In this document: positions 27,553 to 35,848 of the stretch, one piece after another | Layout of the letters: every line of letters starts with the position of its first letter | How positions within the stretch are numbered: the stretch's first letter is position 1 | Source: Sphingomonas endophytica | Lineage (GTDB): Bacteria; Pseudomonadota; Alphaproteobacteria; Sphingomonadales; Sphingomonadaceae | Direction of reading: 5' to 3' | DNA: 64,000 nucleotides | Assembly (NCBI RefSeq): GCF_014199415.1 | Contig: NZ_JACIJN010000010.1 | Location: 114,172 to 178,171, forward strand | Translations under genes and position numbers: made by a program | The notes under the pieces: generated by a model | What the model was told of the DNA's origin: nothing | Database searches by the model: none | What the model saw: the letters and a program-made list of their open reading frames with translations, nothing else

Positions 27553-28269
27553 ATGCTGGAGATCGTCCGCGTCCCCGTGCTGAGCGACAATTACGCATGG
27601 CTGCTCCACGACGGCGCGCAGACGGTTGCGCTCGATCCCGGCGAGGCGCAGCCGCTGCTCGATGCCGCCGAGGCGCGCGGCTGGACGATCGACGCGGTAT
27701 GGCTGACACACTGGCACGGGGACCATGTCGCCGGCGCGGCGGCGATCAAGCAGGCGACCGGCGCGCGTGTGATCGGCCCTGAGGCCGAGCGCGCGAAGAT
27801 CGCAGCGCTGGACGACGGCGTCGGGGAGGGCGATGCCGTCACCCTCGGCGAGCACCGCGCCGACGTTTGGCACGTTCCCGGCCACACCGCCGGGCACATC
27901 GCCTTCCACTTCGCCGGCGATGGCGTGATCTTCACCGGCGACACCTTGTTCGCGATGGGCTGCGGCCGGCTGTTCGAGGGGACGCCCGCCGAGATGTTCG
28001 CGAACATGCAGCGCTATGCCAAGCTCGATGATGCAACGCGCGTCTATTGCGGCCACGAATATACCCAGTCCAACGGCCGCTTCGCGCTGACCGTGGAACC
28101 CGACAGTCACGCGCTCAAAGAGCGGGTGGCGGAGGTCGACCGCCTGCGCGCCGCCGGTGAGCCGACGATCCCGACCACGATCGGAGATGAGCGCGCGACC
28201 AACCCGTTCCTGCGCGCGGCGGATGTCGCCACCTTCGCCGAACGCCGCTTGCGCAAGGATCAGGGCTGA
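27553..28269 (+). CDS. gloB: Hydroxyacylglutathione hydrolase (glyoxalase II)
   Basis: GloB hydrolyses S-lactoylglutathione to lactate and glutathione. The 238-residue metallo-beta-lactamase-fold protein has the binuclear zinc motif THWHGDHVAGA. Further metal-binding His/Asp residues are in VPGHTAGHIAFH, FTGDTLFAMGCGRLFEG and CGHEYTQSN, with the family end NPFLRAAD. ATG 27553 lies one base after the gloA stop. Confidence 0.96.
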   Translation: MLEIVRVPVLSDNYAWLLHDGAQTVALDPGEAQPLLDAAEARGWTIDAVWLTHWHGDHVAGAAAIKQATGARVIGPEAERAKIAALDDGVGEGDAVTLGEHRADVWHVPGHTAGHIAFHFAGDGVIFTGDTLFAMGCGRLFEGTPAEMFANMQRYAKLDDATRVYCGHEYTQSNGRFALTVEPDSHALKERVAEVDRLRAAGEPTIPTTIGDERATNPFLRAADVATFAERRLRKDQG

Positions 28270-28326
28270 CGATATGGTATCGCACGTAACCATGCCGGTA
28301 ACGTGCGGACGGAAGGAGAGAAAGCG

Positions 28327-28734
28327 ATGCGTTTCCTCATGACCTTCGCCGCTGCGGCGGCGCTCGGCGCGGCCGCGGTGGTCGCCGCCCCGGTGCAGAA
28401 GGCGGGCAGGCCCGACAAGAACCGGATCGCCTACGAGAAGCTGCTGGCGGGCAAGACCGCCGGCAAGCCGCAGGATTGCATCGACACGCGCTTCACCCGC
28501 CCGCAGCTCACCGCCTACGACGGCAAGCTGCTCTACCGGGTCAGCGGCAAGCTGGTCTATGTCACCGAAACCGGCGGCGGCTGCGAGGCGGTGTCGCGCG
28601 GCGACGCGATCATCACCCGTCAGTTCCAGACGCGCCTGTGCCGCGGCGACATCGCGCAGACCATGAACCTGCAGGCCAACATTCCCAGCGGCAGCTGCGC
28701 GATGGGCCAGTTCGTTCCCTATCGTTCCCAATAG
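28327..28734 (+). CDS. Secreted protein of unknown function with conserved cysteines
   Basis: The 135-residue product starts with a signal peptide (MRFLMTFAAAAALGAAAVVA). The mature part has four cysteines (QDCID, GGGCEAV, TRLCRGD, GSCAMG) that could form two disulfides. A possible match is the DUF6491-type small periplasmic proteins, but I am not sure. ATG 28327 has GGAAGGAG about eight bases upstream; an in-frame earlier ATG precedes that site. It ends 11 bases before the PLP-enzyme gene and is probably in one transcript with it. Confidence 0.72.
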   Translation: MRFLMTFAAAAALGAAAVVAAPVQKAGRPDKNRIAYEKLLAGKTAGKPQDCIDTRFTRPQLTAYDGKLLYRVSGKLVYVTETGGGCEAVSRGDAIITRQFQTRLCRGDIAQTMNLQANIPSGSCAMGQFVPYRSQ

Positions 28735-28745
28735 GTGAGACAGTC

Positions 28746-30065
28746 ATGACCAAGCCGACCGAAGACGATCTGACCGGCGTCGAGACGCGCCGCTCCCCCA
28801 AGGCGCAGATCGACTCGATCGGCGGGCGCAAGCTCAAGCCGGCGACGCTGATGATGGGGCACGGCTACGATCCCGCGCTGTCCGAAGGCGCGCTCAAGCC
28901 GCCGGTGTTCCTCACCTCGACGTTCGTGTTCCCGAACGCCGCCGCGGGCAAACGCCATTTCGAGGGCGTCACCGGCAAGCGTCCCGGCGGGGCCGAAGGG
29001 CTGGTCTATTCGCGCTTCAACGGCCCCAATCAGGAGATTCTGGAGGACCGGCTCGGCATCTGGGAGGGAGCGGAGGATGCGCTGACCTTCTCCAGCGGCA
29101 TGTCGGCGATTGCGACCTTGTTCCTGTCCTTGGTGCGGCCGGGGGACACGATCGTCCACTCCGGCCCGCTCTATGCCGCGACCGAAACGCTGATCGCGCG
29201 CGTGCTCGGCCGCTTCGGCGTCAACTGGCTCGACTTCCCGGCCGGCGCGACCCGCGAGGAGATCGACGCGGTCATGCGACAGGCGAACGATGCTGGCCGC
29301 GTCGCGCTGATCTATCTGGAAAGCCCTGCCAATCCGACCAACGCCTTGGTCGATGTCGAGGCGGTGCGCGCCAGCCGCGACGCGATCTTCGCAAACGCGG
29401 AGGAGCTGCCGCCGATCGCGATCGACAACACCTTCCTCGGCCCGCTCTGGTCGCAGCCGCTCCAGCACGGCGCCGATGCGGTGGTCTACAGCCTCACCAA
29501 ATATGCCGGCGGCCATTCCGATCTGGTCGCGGGCGCGGTGCTGGGGGCGAAGCCGCTCATCAACACGATCCGCGCGATGCGCAACACGATCGGGACGATC
29601 TGCGACCCCAATACGGCGTGGATGTTGATGCGCAGCCTCGAAACTTTGGAATTGCGGATGAGCCGCGCCGGCGAGAATGCCGCCAAGGTCTGCGCCTTCC
29701 TGCGCGATCACGAAAAGGTCGAGCGCGTCGGCTATCTCGGCTTCCTCGCCGAGGCGGAGGGGCGACAGGCCGACATCTACCGGCGTCATTGCACCGGCGG
29801 CGGCTCGACCTTCTCGCTGTACCTCAAAGGCGGCGAGCCCGAGGCGTTCCGCTTCCTCGACGCGCTCAAGATCGCCAAGCTCGCGGTCAGCCTCGGCGGC
29901 ACCGAGACGCTCGCCAGCCACCCGGCGGGCATGACGCATTTGTCGGTCGCCGACGAACGCAAGCAGGCGCTGGGCATCACCGACAATCTCGTCCGCATCT
30001 CGATCGGCGTCGAGGATGCCGACGATCTGGTCGCCGACATGGAACAGGCGCTGGCGGCGATTTAG
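28746..30065 (+). CDS. Cystathionine gamma-synthase family PLP enzyme
   Basis: The 439-residue protein belongs to the Cys/Met-metabolism PLP family (cystathionine gamma-synthase, beta-lyase, methionine gamma-lyase, O-succinylhomoserine sulfhydrylase). The PLP lysine lies in DAVVYSLTKYAGGHSDLVAG, with LTFSSGMSAI and IYLESPANPTN as cofactor-pocket motifs and SLGGTETLASHPAGMTH near the end. The exact reaction cannot be told from sequence alone. The 40-residue N-terminal extension is longer than in E. coli MetB. ATG 28746 has AGGTGAGA upstream. Confidence 0.88.
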   Translation: MTKPTEDDLTGVETRRSPKAQIDSIGGRKLKPATLMMGHGYDPALSEGALKPPVFLTSTFVFPNAAAGKRHFEGVTGKRPGGAEGLVYSRFNGPNQEILEDRLGIWEGAEDALTFSSGMSAIATLFLSLVRPGDTIVHSGPLYAATETLIARVLGRFGVNWLDFPAGATREEIDAVMRQANDAGRVALIYLESPANPTNALVDVEAVRASRDAIFANAEELPPIAIDNTFLGPLWSQPLQHGADAVVYSLTKYAGGHSDLVAGAVLGAKPLINTIRAMRNTIGTICDPNTAWMLMRSLETLELRMSRAGENAAKVCAFLRDHEKVERVGYLGFLAEAEGRQADIYRRHCTGGGSTFSLYLKGGEPEAFRFLDALKIAKLAVSLGGTETLASHPAGMTHLSVADERKQALGITDNLVRISIGVEDADDLVADMEQALAAI

Positions 30066-30095
30066 AGGCGAGCAAGGTTCACCGAGCTTCCCCGC

Positions 30096-30178
30096 TCGTC
30101 ATCCCGGACTTGATCCGGGATCCCGCTTTTACCACGGTTGGCAAGGAGCGGGGCCCCGGATCAGGTCCGGGGCGACGA
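30096..30178. repeat. Family-B palindromic repeat, copy 2
   Basis: TCATCCCGGACTTGATCCGGG on the left (20 bases of it self-complementary) and CCCCGGATCAGGTCCGGGG on the right have the same organisation as copy 1. It lies between two genes in the same direction. Confidence 0.8.
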
Positions 30179-30238
30179 AGCGGGGTATAAAGCGGCTAAT
30201 GCGTAGCCTTTGCGCATGATCTATGACACGGCCGCGTC

Positions 30239-31417
30239 ATGGAAACATTCGACGCGATCGTGCTGGGCGCGGGCGGGGCAGGGTTGATGGCGGCGGCGGT
30301 CGCCGGACAGCGCGGGCGGCGCGTCGTCGTGCTCGACCATGCCGAGGCGCCGGGCAAGAAGATCCTGATCTCCGGCGGCGGCCGCTGCAACTTCACCAAC
30401 CTGCACACCGCGCCCGACCGCTATCTGTCCGCCAACCCGCATTTCGCCAAGTCGGCGCTCGGCCGCTATACCGCGCGCGACTTCCTCGACATGGTCGAGC
30501 GCCACGGCATCGCGTGGCACGAGAAGACGCTCGGGCAATTGTTCTGCGATGGCTCGGCGCGCGCGATCGTCGACATGCTGCTCGGCGAGTGCGAGCTGGG
30601 TGGCGCGACGATCCGGCTCGGCCAGCCGCTCGGCGAGATCGGCCACGCCGATGGGCGCTTCACCGTGCGCCACGGCGACCGCGGTTATACTGCCCCGGCG
30701 CTGGTGATCGCGACCGGCGGGCCGTCGATCCCGAAGATGGGAGCGACGGGCGTGGCCTATGACATCGCACGCCGCTTCGGGCTGAAGGTCGTCGAGCCGC
30801 GCCCCGCGCTGGTGCCGCTGACCTTGCCGGGCGACGAAGCGCTGTTCCGCGCCCTCTCGGGGGTCGCCACCCCGGTCGTCGCGCGCGCGGGCAAGGCCGC
30901 GTTCGCCGAAGCGGCGCTGTTCACGCACCGCGGCCTCTCCGGCCCGGCGATCCTGCAGGCGTCGAGCTACTGGCGGCATGGCGAAGCGGTCGCGATCGAC
31001 TTCCGCCCCGATGCCAGCGCCGGCTGGCTGACCAGCGCCAAGCGTGCCCGGCCGCGGGCGACGCTCGCGCAGACGCTCGACCTGCCAGCGCGGCTGGCCG
31101 AGGTGCTGGCGGAGCGGCTGGGCGTCGGCGAACTCGGCGCGACCACCGATCGCGCGCTGGCGGATGCCGAGCGGCGCCTGTCCGACTGGCGCTTTCATCC
31201 CGACGGCACCGAAGGCTGCGCCAAGGCCGAGGTCACGGTCGGCGGCATCGCCACCGATGCCTTGTCCTCGAAGACGATGGAGGCCCGTAAGGTGCCGGGC
31301 TTCTACGCGGTCGGCGAGGCGGTCGACGTGACCGGTTGGCTGGGCGGCTATAACTTTCAATGGGCGTGGGCGAGCGGCTGGGCGGCGGGGCAGGCGATCT
31401 TACGTCCCAGCGCGTGA
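30239..31417 (+). CDS. NAD(P)/FAD-dependent oxidoreductase, YhiN/BaiN (HI0933-like) family
   Basis: The 392-residue flavoprotein has an N-terminal dinucleotide-binding loop (VLGAGGAGLMAAAVAGQRG) and the family motif PGKKILISGGGRCNFTN. LVIATGGPSIPKMGATG and the C-terminal FAD-contact block PGFYAVGEAVDVTGWLGGYN follow. The family includes bile-acid BaiN and many uncharacterised members; TIGR03862 is the likely subfamily. No physiological substrate can be given. Start is ATG 30239; the gene ends at a family-A palindrome. Confidence 0.9.
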   Translation: METFDAIVLGAGGAGLMAAAVAGQRGRRVVVLDHAEAPGKKILISGGGRCNFTNLHTAPDRYLSANPHFAKSALGRYTARDFLDMVERHGIAWHEKTLGQLFCDGSARAIVDMLLGECELGGATIRLGQPLGEIGHADGRFTVRHGDRGYTAPALVIATGGPSIPKMGATGVAYDIARRFGLKVVEPRPALVPLTLPGDEALFRALSGVATPVVARAGKAAFAEAALFTHRGLSGPAILQASSYWRHGEAVAIDFRPDASAGWLTSAKRARPRATLAQTLDLPARLAEVLAERLGVGELGATTDRALADAERRLSDWRFHPDGTEGCAKAEVTVGGIATDALSSKTMEARKVPGFYAVGEAVDVTGWLGGYNFQWAWASGWAAGQAILRPSA

Positions 31418-31434
31418 TAACGTCAGCCACGTTC

Positions 31435-31509
31435 GTCATTGCGAGCGTAGCGAAGCACTCCAGGGCGTCCTGATCCGGCACTGGATTGCTTCGCTACGCT
31501 CGCAATGAC
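31435..31509. repeat. Family-A palindrome, copy 3
   Basis: The left arm 31435-31463 differs from copy 1 at one base; the right arm 31481-31509 is identical. The loop (GGCGTCCTG...) resembles that of copy 2. It again sits between convergent genes, the flavoprotein and the MDR reductase. Confidence 0.88.
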
Positions 31510-31514
31510 GTTCT

Positions 31515-32642
31515 TCAGCGCGTCGGGTCGATCAGATACTTCTCGCCGGTCGCCTTGCGCTCATAGGCGCGCAGCACGTCGGCGTGCAGCGCCTCCTTGA
31601 GCCCGATCGTCGCGGTATAGTTGCTGGCGAAGGTCGTGGTCAGCTCGTCGGCGATCCGCTGCCGCATCCGCCCCGCGGTTTCCGCACCCGCCTTCTTCAG
31701 CCACGGCGTCAGCAGGAACCCCGACACGCTCCACTGGAACCCGAAGGCGAGCCGGTTGAGCGTCGTCGCGCCGGTGTCGAGCGCACCGTAGATATACAGC
31801 TGCTTGAACGCGTCCGAACCATAGCGGCTGTACTCGCCGGCGTTGCGGTTGGCGGCCTGTTCCATCGCTTGCACGATATCGCTGCCCAGCGTCCCGCCGC
31901 CGATCGCGTCGAAGGCGATCGTCGCTCCCGTCTCCGCACAGGCGTCCGCGAGTTGCGCGCGGAAATCGTCATCCTGACTGTTGAGCACATGGGTCGCGCC
32001 GATGTCGCGCAGGATCGCCGCCTGCTCGGGCTTGCGGACGATGTTCACCAGCGGCACGCCATCGGCGAGGCAGATCTTCTGGAGCATCTGCCCGAGGTTG
32101 GACGCCGCCGCGGTGTGGACGATCGCCTTATGCCCTTCGGCGCGCATCGTCTCGACGAACGCCAGCGAGGTAAGCGGGTTGACGAACATCGCCGCGCCGT
32201 CCGCCGCGCTCGCGCCCTCGGGCAGCGGCACCACCTCGCGCAGCTTGGCGAGGCGGTATTGCGCGAACATCGCGCCGCCGATCATCCCGACCTTGCGGCC
32301 GATCAGTTCCTGTCCCTGCGCGCCGGCCGCCACGACGGTGCCCGCGCCCTCGTTCCCGACCGGCAGCGACTGGCCGATCCGCGCGCGCAGCCCGCCCATC
32401 CGCCCGCGCGGCACCGAAAAGCGCAACGCCGGCGCGTCGGGGGCGCCGACCTCTTCCAGCGTCGTGACATCGGCCGGCCCGAGCAGCAGCCCGAGATCGG
32501 ACGGATTGATCGGCGCGGCCTCGACGCGCACCAGCACCTCGTCATCGGCGGGCGCCGGATAGGTGACCTCTTCCAGCCGCAGCGTCAGCGAACCCTCGGC
32601 GTCGACGATCGATCGCAGCTCCAAACCCTTGATGTCGCTCAA
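31515..32642 (-). CDS. Zinc-free medium-chain dehydrogenase/reductase (quinone oxidoreductase-like)
   Basis: The 375-residue protein has the MDR GroES-like N-terminal domain (DEVLVRVEAAPINPSDLG, GNEGAGTVVAAG) and a nucleotide-binding domain (AIVHTAAASNLGQMLQKIC, LVNIVRKPEQAAILRDIGA). The cysteine ligands of structural and catalytic zinc are missing, so it belongs with NADPH-dependent quinone/enoyl reductase-like MDRs. The substrate is unknown. ATG 32642 has AGGAGGCCAAG-like sequence upstream on the minus strand (AGGAGG). It is divergent from the N-acetyltransferase gene. Confidence 0.85.
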   Translation of the reverse strand: MSDIKGLELRSIVDAEGSLTLRLEEVTYPAPADDEVLVRVEAAPINPSDLGLLLGPADVTTLEEVGAPDAPALRFSVPRGRMGGLRARIGQSLPVGNEGAGTVVAAGAQGQELIGRKVGMIGGAMFAQYRLAKLREVVPLPEGASAADGAAMFVNPLTSLAFVETMRAEGHKAIVHTAAASNLGQMLQKICLADGVPLVNIVRKPEQAAILRDIGATHVLNSQDDDFRAQLADACAETGATIAFDAIGGGTLGSDIVQAMEQAANRNAGEYSRYGSDAFKQLYIYGALDTGATTLNRLAFGFQWSVSGFLLTPWLKKAGAETAGRMRQRIADELTTTFASNYTATIGLKEALHADVLRAYERKATGEKYLIDPTR

Positions 32643-32737
32643 CTTGGCCTCCTAATCTAGATGATCCGGCATGGGCCAGTGCGCAGGGGCGGTCAAACCC
32701 GTTCTCATCGCCGCGCAACCGCGCTACCGCCGGCGGC

Positions 32738-33571
32738 ATGTTCGACCTCGACGCCTATCTCGCCCGCATCGATCTTCCCGCGCGCCCGACCCGCGATGCC
32801 GCCGGCCTGTCGCGTGTGCAGCATGCCCACCGGCTCACGATACCCTTCGAGAATCTCGACGTGCGGCTCGGCCGTGCAATCGCGATCGACGGCGCGAGCG
32901 TCGCTGCCAAATTGGTCACCGCGCGGCGCGGCGGCTATTGTTTCGAGCAGAACCGGCTGCTGCTCGACGCGCTTGCCGCGCTCGACTTCAGCGCGCGGCC
33001 GTTGCTCGCGCGCGTCTGGCTCGGCGCGACCGCGACACCGCCGCTGACCCATACGCTGTCGCTGGTGACGATCGACGGCCAGCAGTGGATCGCCGATGCC
33101 GGCTTCGGCGGCAGCTATGCGCCCGTCATGCCGCTGGCGGACGGCGCGCAGGGCGAGGCGCCCGATGGTGCGCGCTTCCTGCTGGTCCGCGACGACGCGC
33201 GCGCCGGGGAGGGCGGGTGGCTGCTGTTGCGCGATGGCGACCCGACCACCACCGACGGCCGCGGCGCCGGGCCCGGGTGGCAGCCGCAATACAGCTTCAC
33301 CACCGCCGAGGTGCACGACAGCGATCTGGCGATGGGCAACCACTGGTCGATGAGCGCGCCCGCCAGCCGCTTCACCACCGTGACGGTGACGAGCATCATC
33401 CTGCCGCGCGGCTTCGCCTCGCTGACCGATCGGCAATATCGCCGCCGTGCCTCCGAAACGATCGCCGAGGCGGAAATCACCGATCCGCGCGTCTATCGGA
33501 TGCGGCTCAGCATGATGTTCGGGATCGACCTGAGTGCGGCCGAGGTGGCGGCGCTGGGACTGTTCGGCTGA
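32738..33571 (+). CDS. Arylamine N-acetyltransferase
   Basis: NAT enzymes transfer acetyl from acetyl-CoA to arylamines, hydrazines or related acyl acceptors. The 277 residues have the complete catalytic triad Cys68 (RRGGYCFEQN), His105 (PPLTHTLSLV) and Asp120 (WIADAGFGGSY), and the N-terminal VQHAHRLTIPFENL typical of the family. ATG 32738 fits the family start. It stands alone between divergent and downstream genes. Confidence 0.95.
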   Translation: MFDLDAYLARIDLPARPTRDAAGLSRVQHAHRLTIPFENLDVRLGRAIAIDGASVAAKLVTARRGGYCFEQNRLLLDALAALDFSARPLLARVWLGATATPPLTHTLSLVTIDGQQWIADAGFGGSYAPVMPLADGAQGEAPDGARFLLVRDDARAGEGGWLLLRDGDPTTTDGRGAGPGWQPQYSFTTAEVHDSDLAMGNHWSMSAPASRFTTVTVTSIILPRGFASLTDRQYRRRASETIAEAEITDPRVYRMRLSMMFGIDLSAAEVAALGLFG

Positions 33572-33701
33572 GCGGCGGCGACGAACACACGCTGGCGCAC
33601 CTCGCACGATCACGGCGCGCGACGGACGACCGGTGGCAATTGACGGAGTAATGGCTATGATCGGCGTGCGCGGCCCGAGCTGCGCACGATAGGAGAGTTT
33701 C

Positions 33702-35618
33702 GTGAGCATCGCCTGTTGCAACCCGCTGTCGCGTCGACATTTCCTCTCCGGCGTCGCCGGTGGCGCGCTGATGGCCGGGGTCGCCGCGCCGGGATGGGCG
33801 CAGGCGAGCGCGCCCGCCACGCTCCAGCCGTTCGACATGCGCGACGTCGATCTGCACGACAGTCCGTTCCTCCACGCGCAGCACCAGACCGAAGCCTATC
33901 TGCTGCGGCTCCAGCCCGACCGGATGCTCCACAATTTCCGCGTCAATGCCGGCTTGAAGCCCAGGGCACCGGTTTATGGCGGCTGGGAGTCGGAGCCGAT
34001 CTGGGCGGACATCAACTGCCATGGGCACACACTCGGTCATTATCTCTCCGCCTGCGCGCTGGCGTATCGCGCGACCGGCAAGCAGGAATATCGCAAGCGC
34101 ATCGACTATATCGCCGGCGAGCTGGCGGCGTGCCAGAAGGCCGCGAACAGCGGGCTGGTCTGCGCCTTCCCAAAGGGCGCGGCGCTGGTCGCGGCGCATC
34201 TGCGCGGCGAGCCGATCACCGGCGTGCCGTGGTACACGCTCCACAAAGTCTATGCCGGGCTGCGCGACGCGACGTTGCTCGCCGACAGCACGGCGGCGAA
34301 GGCGGTGCTGCTGCGGCTCGCCGACTGGGGCGTGGTCGCCACCCGACCCCTGAGCGATGCGCAGTTCGAGGAGATGCTCAAGACCGAATATGGCGGGATG
34401 AACGAGGTCTATGCCGACCTGTTCGTCATTACCGGAAACGCAGACTATCAACGACTTGCCGAGCGCTTCTCGCAGAAAGCCGTACTCGCGCCGCTGGTGA
34501 AGGCGCAGGACCAGCTTGACGGGATGCACGCCAATACGCAGATCCCGAAGATCATCGGCTTCCAGCGCGTCCACGAAGCCGGCGGCGACTCCAGCTACCA
34601 CGCCGCCGCGCAATTCTTCTGGAAGACCGTCGCGCGCACCCGCGCCTTCGCGACCGGCGGGCACGGCGACAACGAGCATTTCTTCGCCATCGCCGACTTC
34701 GACAAACACGTCTTCTCGGCCAAGGGGTCCGAGACGTGCTGCCAGCACAATATGCTCAAGCTGACACGGCAATTGTTCCTGCAGGATCCGCGCGCCGATT
34801 ACGCCGACTATTACGAGCGCACGCTCTACAACGGCATCCTTGCCTCGCAGGACCCTGACAGCGGGATGGCAACCTACTTCCAGGGCGCCCGCCCCGGCTA
34901 CATGAAGCTGTATCACACTCCGGAGGACAGCTTCTGGTGCTGCACTGGCACCGGCATGGAAAACCACGTCAAATACCGGGACTCGATCTACTTCCGAGAC
35001 GGACGACAGCTTTACGTCAACCTGTTCATCCCATCCATGCTCAAGTGGCGTGACCAAGACGTTGTTCTGACACAGGAAACCGCCTTTCCCGCACAGGCCG
35101 GCACGCGGCTGCGCATCGCCGCGAAGCGCCCGGCCTCGCTCGCGCTCAAGCTGCGCCATCCGCGCTGGAGCCGCACTGCGACGTTGCTGGTCAACGGCCG
35201 CGCCGCGGCGACCTCCGCCGACCCCGGCAGCTATGTCACGCTCGACCGGACGTGGCGTGACGGCGACACCGTCGAGCTGCAGTTGGTCATGGAGCCCGCC
35301 GCCGAACAGGCGCCGGCCGCGCCGCAGATCGTCGCCTTCACCTACGGCCCGCTGGTGCTGGCCGGCGCGCTCGGCAGGCAGGGGCTCGCTCCCGGTGCAG
35401 ACATCATCGTCAACGAGCGCAAATACGGCGAGTATAATGACGCGACGGCCGCGGTGCCGGTGTTGGCCGGCGCGCCCGACGTGCTGGCGAAGAGCATCCG
35501 CGCGACCGGCGCGCCGCTCGAATTCACGATCGCCGCGCAGGACGGCACTCCGGTGCGGCTGGTTCCGTACCACCGGATCGCACACGAACGCTACGCGACC
35601 TACTGGAAGCTCGCTTAG
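33702..35618 (+). CDS. Glycoside hydrolase family 127 protein with Tat signal
   Basis: The 638-residue enzyme begins with a Tat signal (SRRHFLSGVAGGALMAGVAA, cleavage near GWAQA). It then has the GH127 (alpha/alpha)6 barrel: FDMRDVDLHDSPF, INCHGHTLGHYLSA and WYTLHKVYAGLRDA. Zinc/nucleophile residues of the beta-L-arabinofuranosidase family are conserved as Glu344-x-Cys346 (GSETCCQHNM) and Cys413-Cys414 (FWCCTGTGMENH). It is probably a periplasmic arabinofuranosidase; fine specificity is unknown. GTG 33702 has AGGAG six bases upstream. No other carbohydrate genes flank it. Confidence 0.92.
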   Translation: MSIACCNPLSRRHFLSGVAGGALMAGVAAPGWAQASAPATLQPFDMRDVDLHDSPFLHAQHQTEAYLLRLQPDRMLHNFRVNAGLKPRAPVYGGWESEPIWADINCHGHTLGHYLSACALAYRATGKQEYRKRIDYIAGELAACQKAANSGLVCAFPKGAALVAAHLRGEPITGVPWYTLHKVYAGLRDATLLADSTAAKAVLLRLADWGVVATRPLSDAQFEEMLKTEYGGMNEVYADLFVITGNADYQRLAERFSQKAVLAPLVKAQDQLDGMHANTQIPKIIGFQRVHEAGGDSSYHAAAQFFWKTVARTRAFATGGHGDNEHFFAIADFDKHVFSAKGSETCCQHNMLKLTRQLFLQDPRADYADYYERTLYNGILASQDPDSGMATYFQGARPGYMKLYHTPEDSFWCCTGTGMENHVKYRDSIYFRDGRQLYVNLFIPSMLKWRDQDVVLTQETAFPAQAGTRLRIAAKRPASLALKLRHPRWSRTATLLVNGRAAATSADPGSYVTLDRTWRDGDTVELQLVMEPAAEQAPAAPQIVAFTYGPLVLAGALGRQGLAPGADIIVNERKYGEYNDATAAVPVLAGAPDVLAKSIRATGAPLEFTIAAQDGTPVRLVPYHRIAHERYATYWKLA

Positions 35619-35653
35619 GTGGGTTCATAGGGTCGGGCGGACCAAAACCTTAA

Positions 35654-35736
35654 TCGTCGCCCCGGACTTGATCCGGACCCCCGCTTCGTGGCGACAGAAG
35701 AAAGAAGCCCGATCCGGGATCGGGTCCGGGATGACG
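35654..35736. repeat. Family-B palindromic repeat, copy 3
   Basis: The left arm CCCCGGACTTGATCCGGA and the right arm GATCCGGGATCGGGTCCGGG flank a spacer, in the gap between the GH127 and dipeptidyl-peptidase genes (same direction). The remaining ~110 bases of the gap show nothing else that I recognise. Confidence 0.78.
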
Positions 35737-35848
35737 GAAGAGGGCAGGTGATCGGCGCAAGTCGATCGCCGCCAGGATGGAAACCCAAGATTCCGCTGTC
35801 CCTGCGCATTGATCTTTGCCACCAGCATCCGGGTGACGGAGGGTCTGG

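Noticed and set aside
26196..27590. 464-codon minus-strand frame
   Set aside because: It is antisense to the hydrolase and gloA genes and lacks motifs.
28735..28745. A SAM-II riboswitch before the Cys/Met PLP enzyme
   Set aside because: The upstream gap is only 11 bases, leaving no room for an aptamer.
12801..31514. CRISPR array suggested by repeated short sequences
   Set aside because: The repeats are palindromic single units scattered over many kilobases, with no regular spacers and no cas genes.
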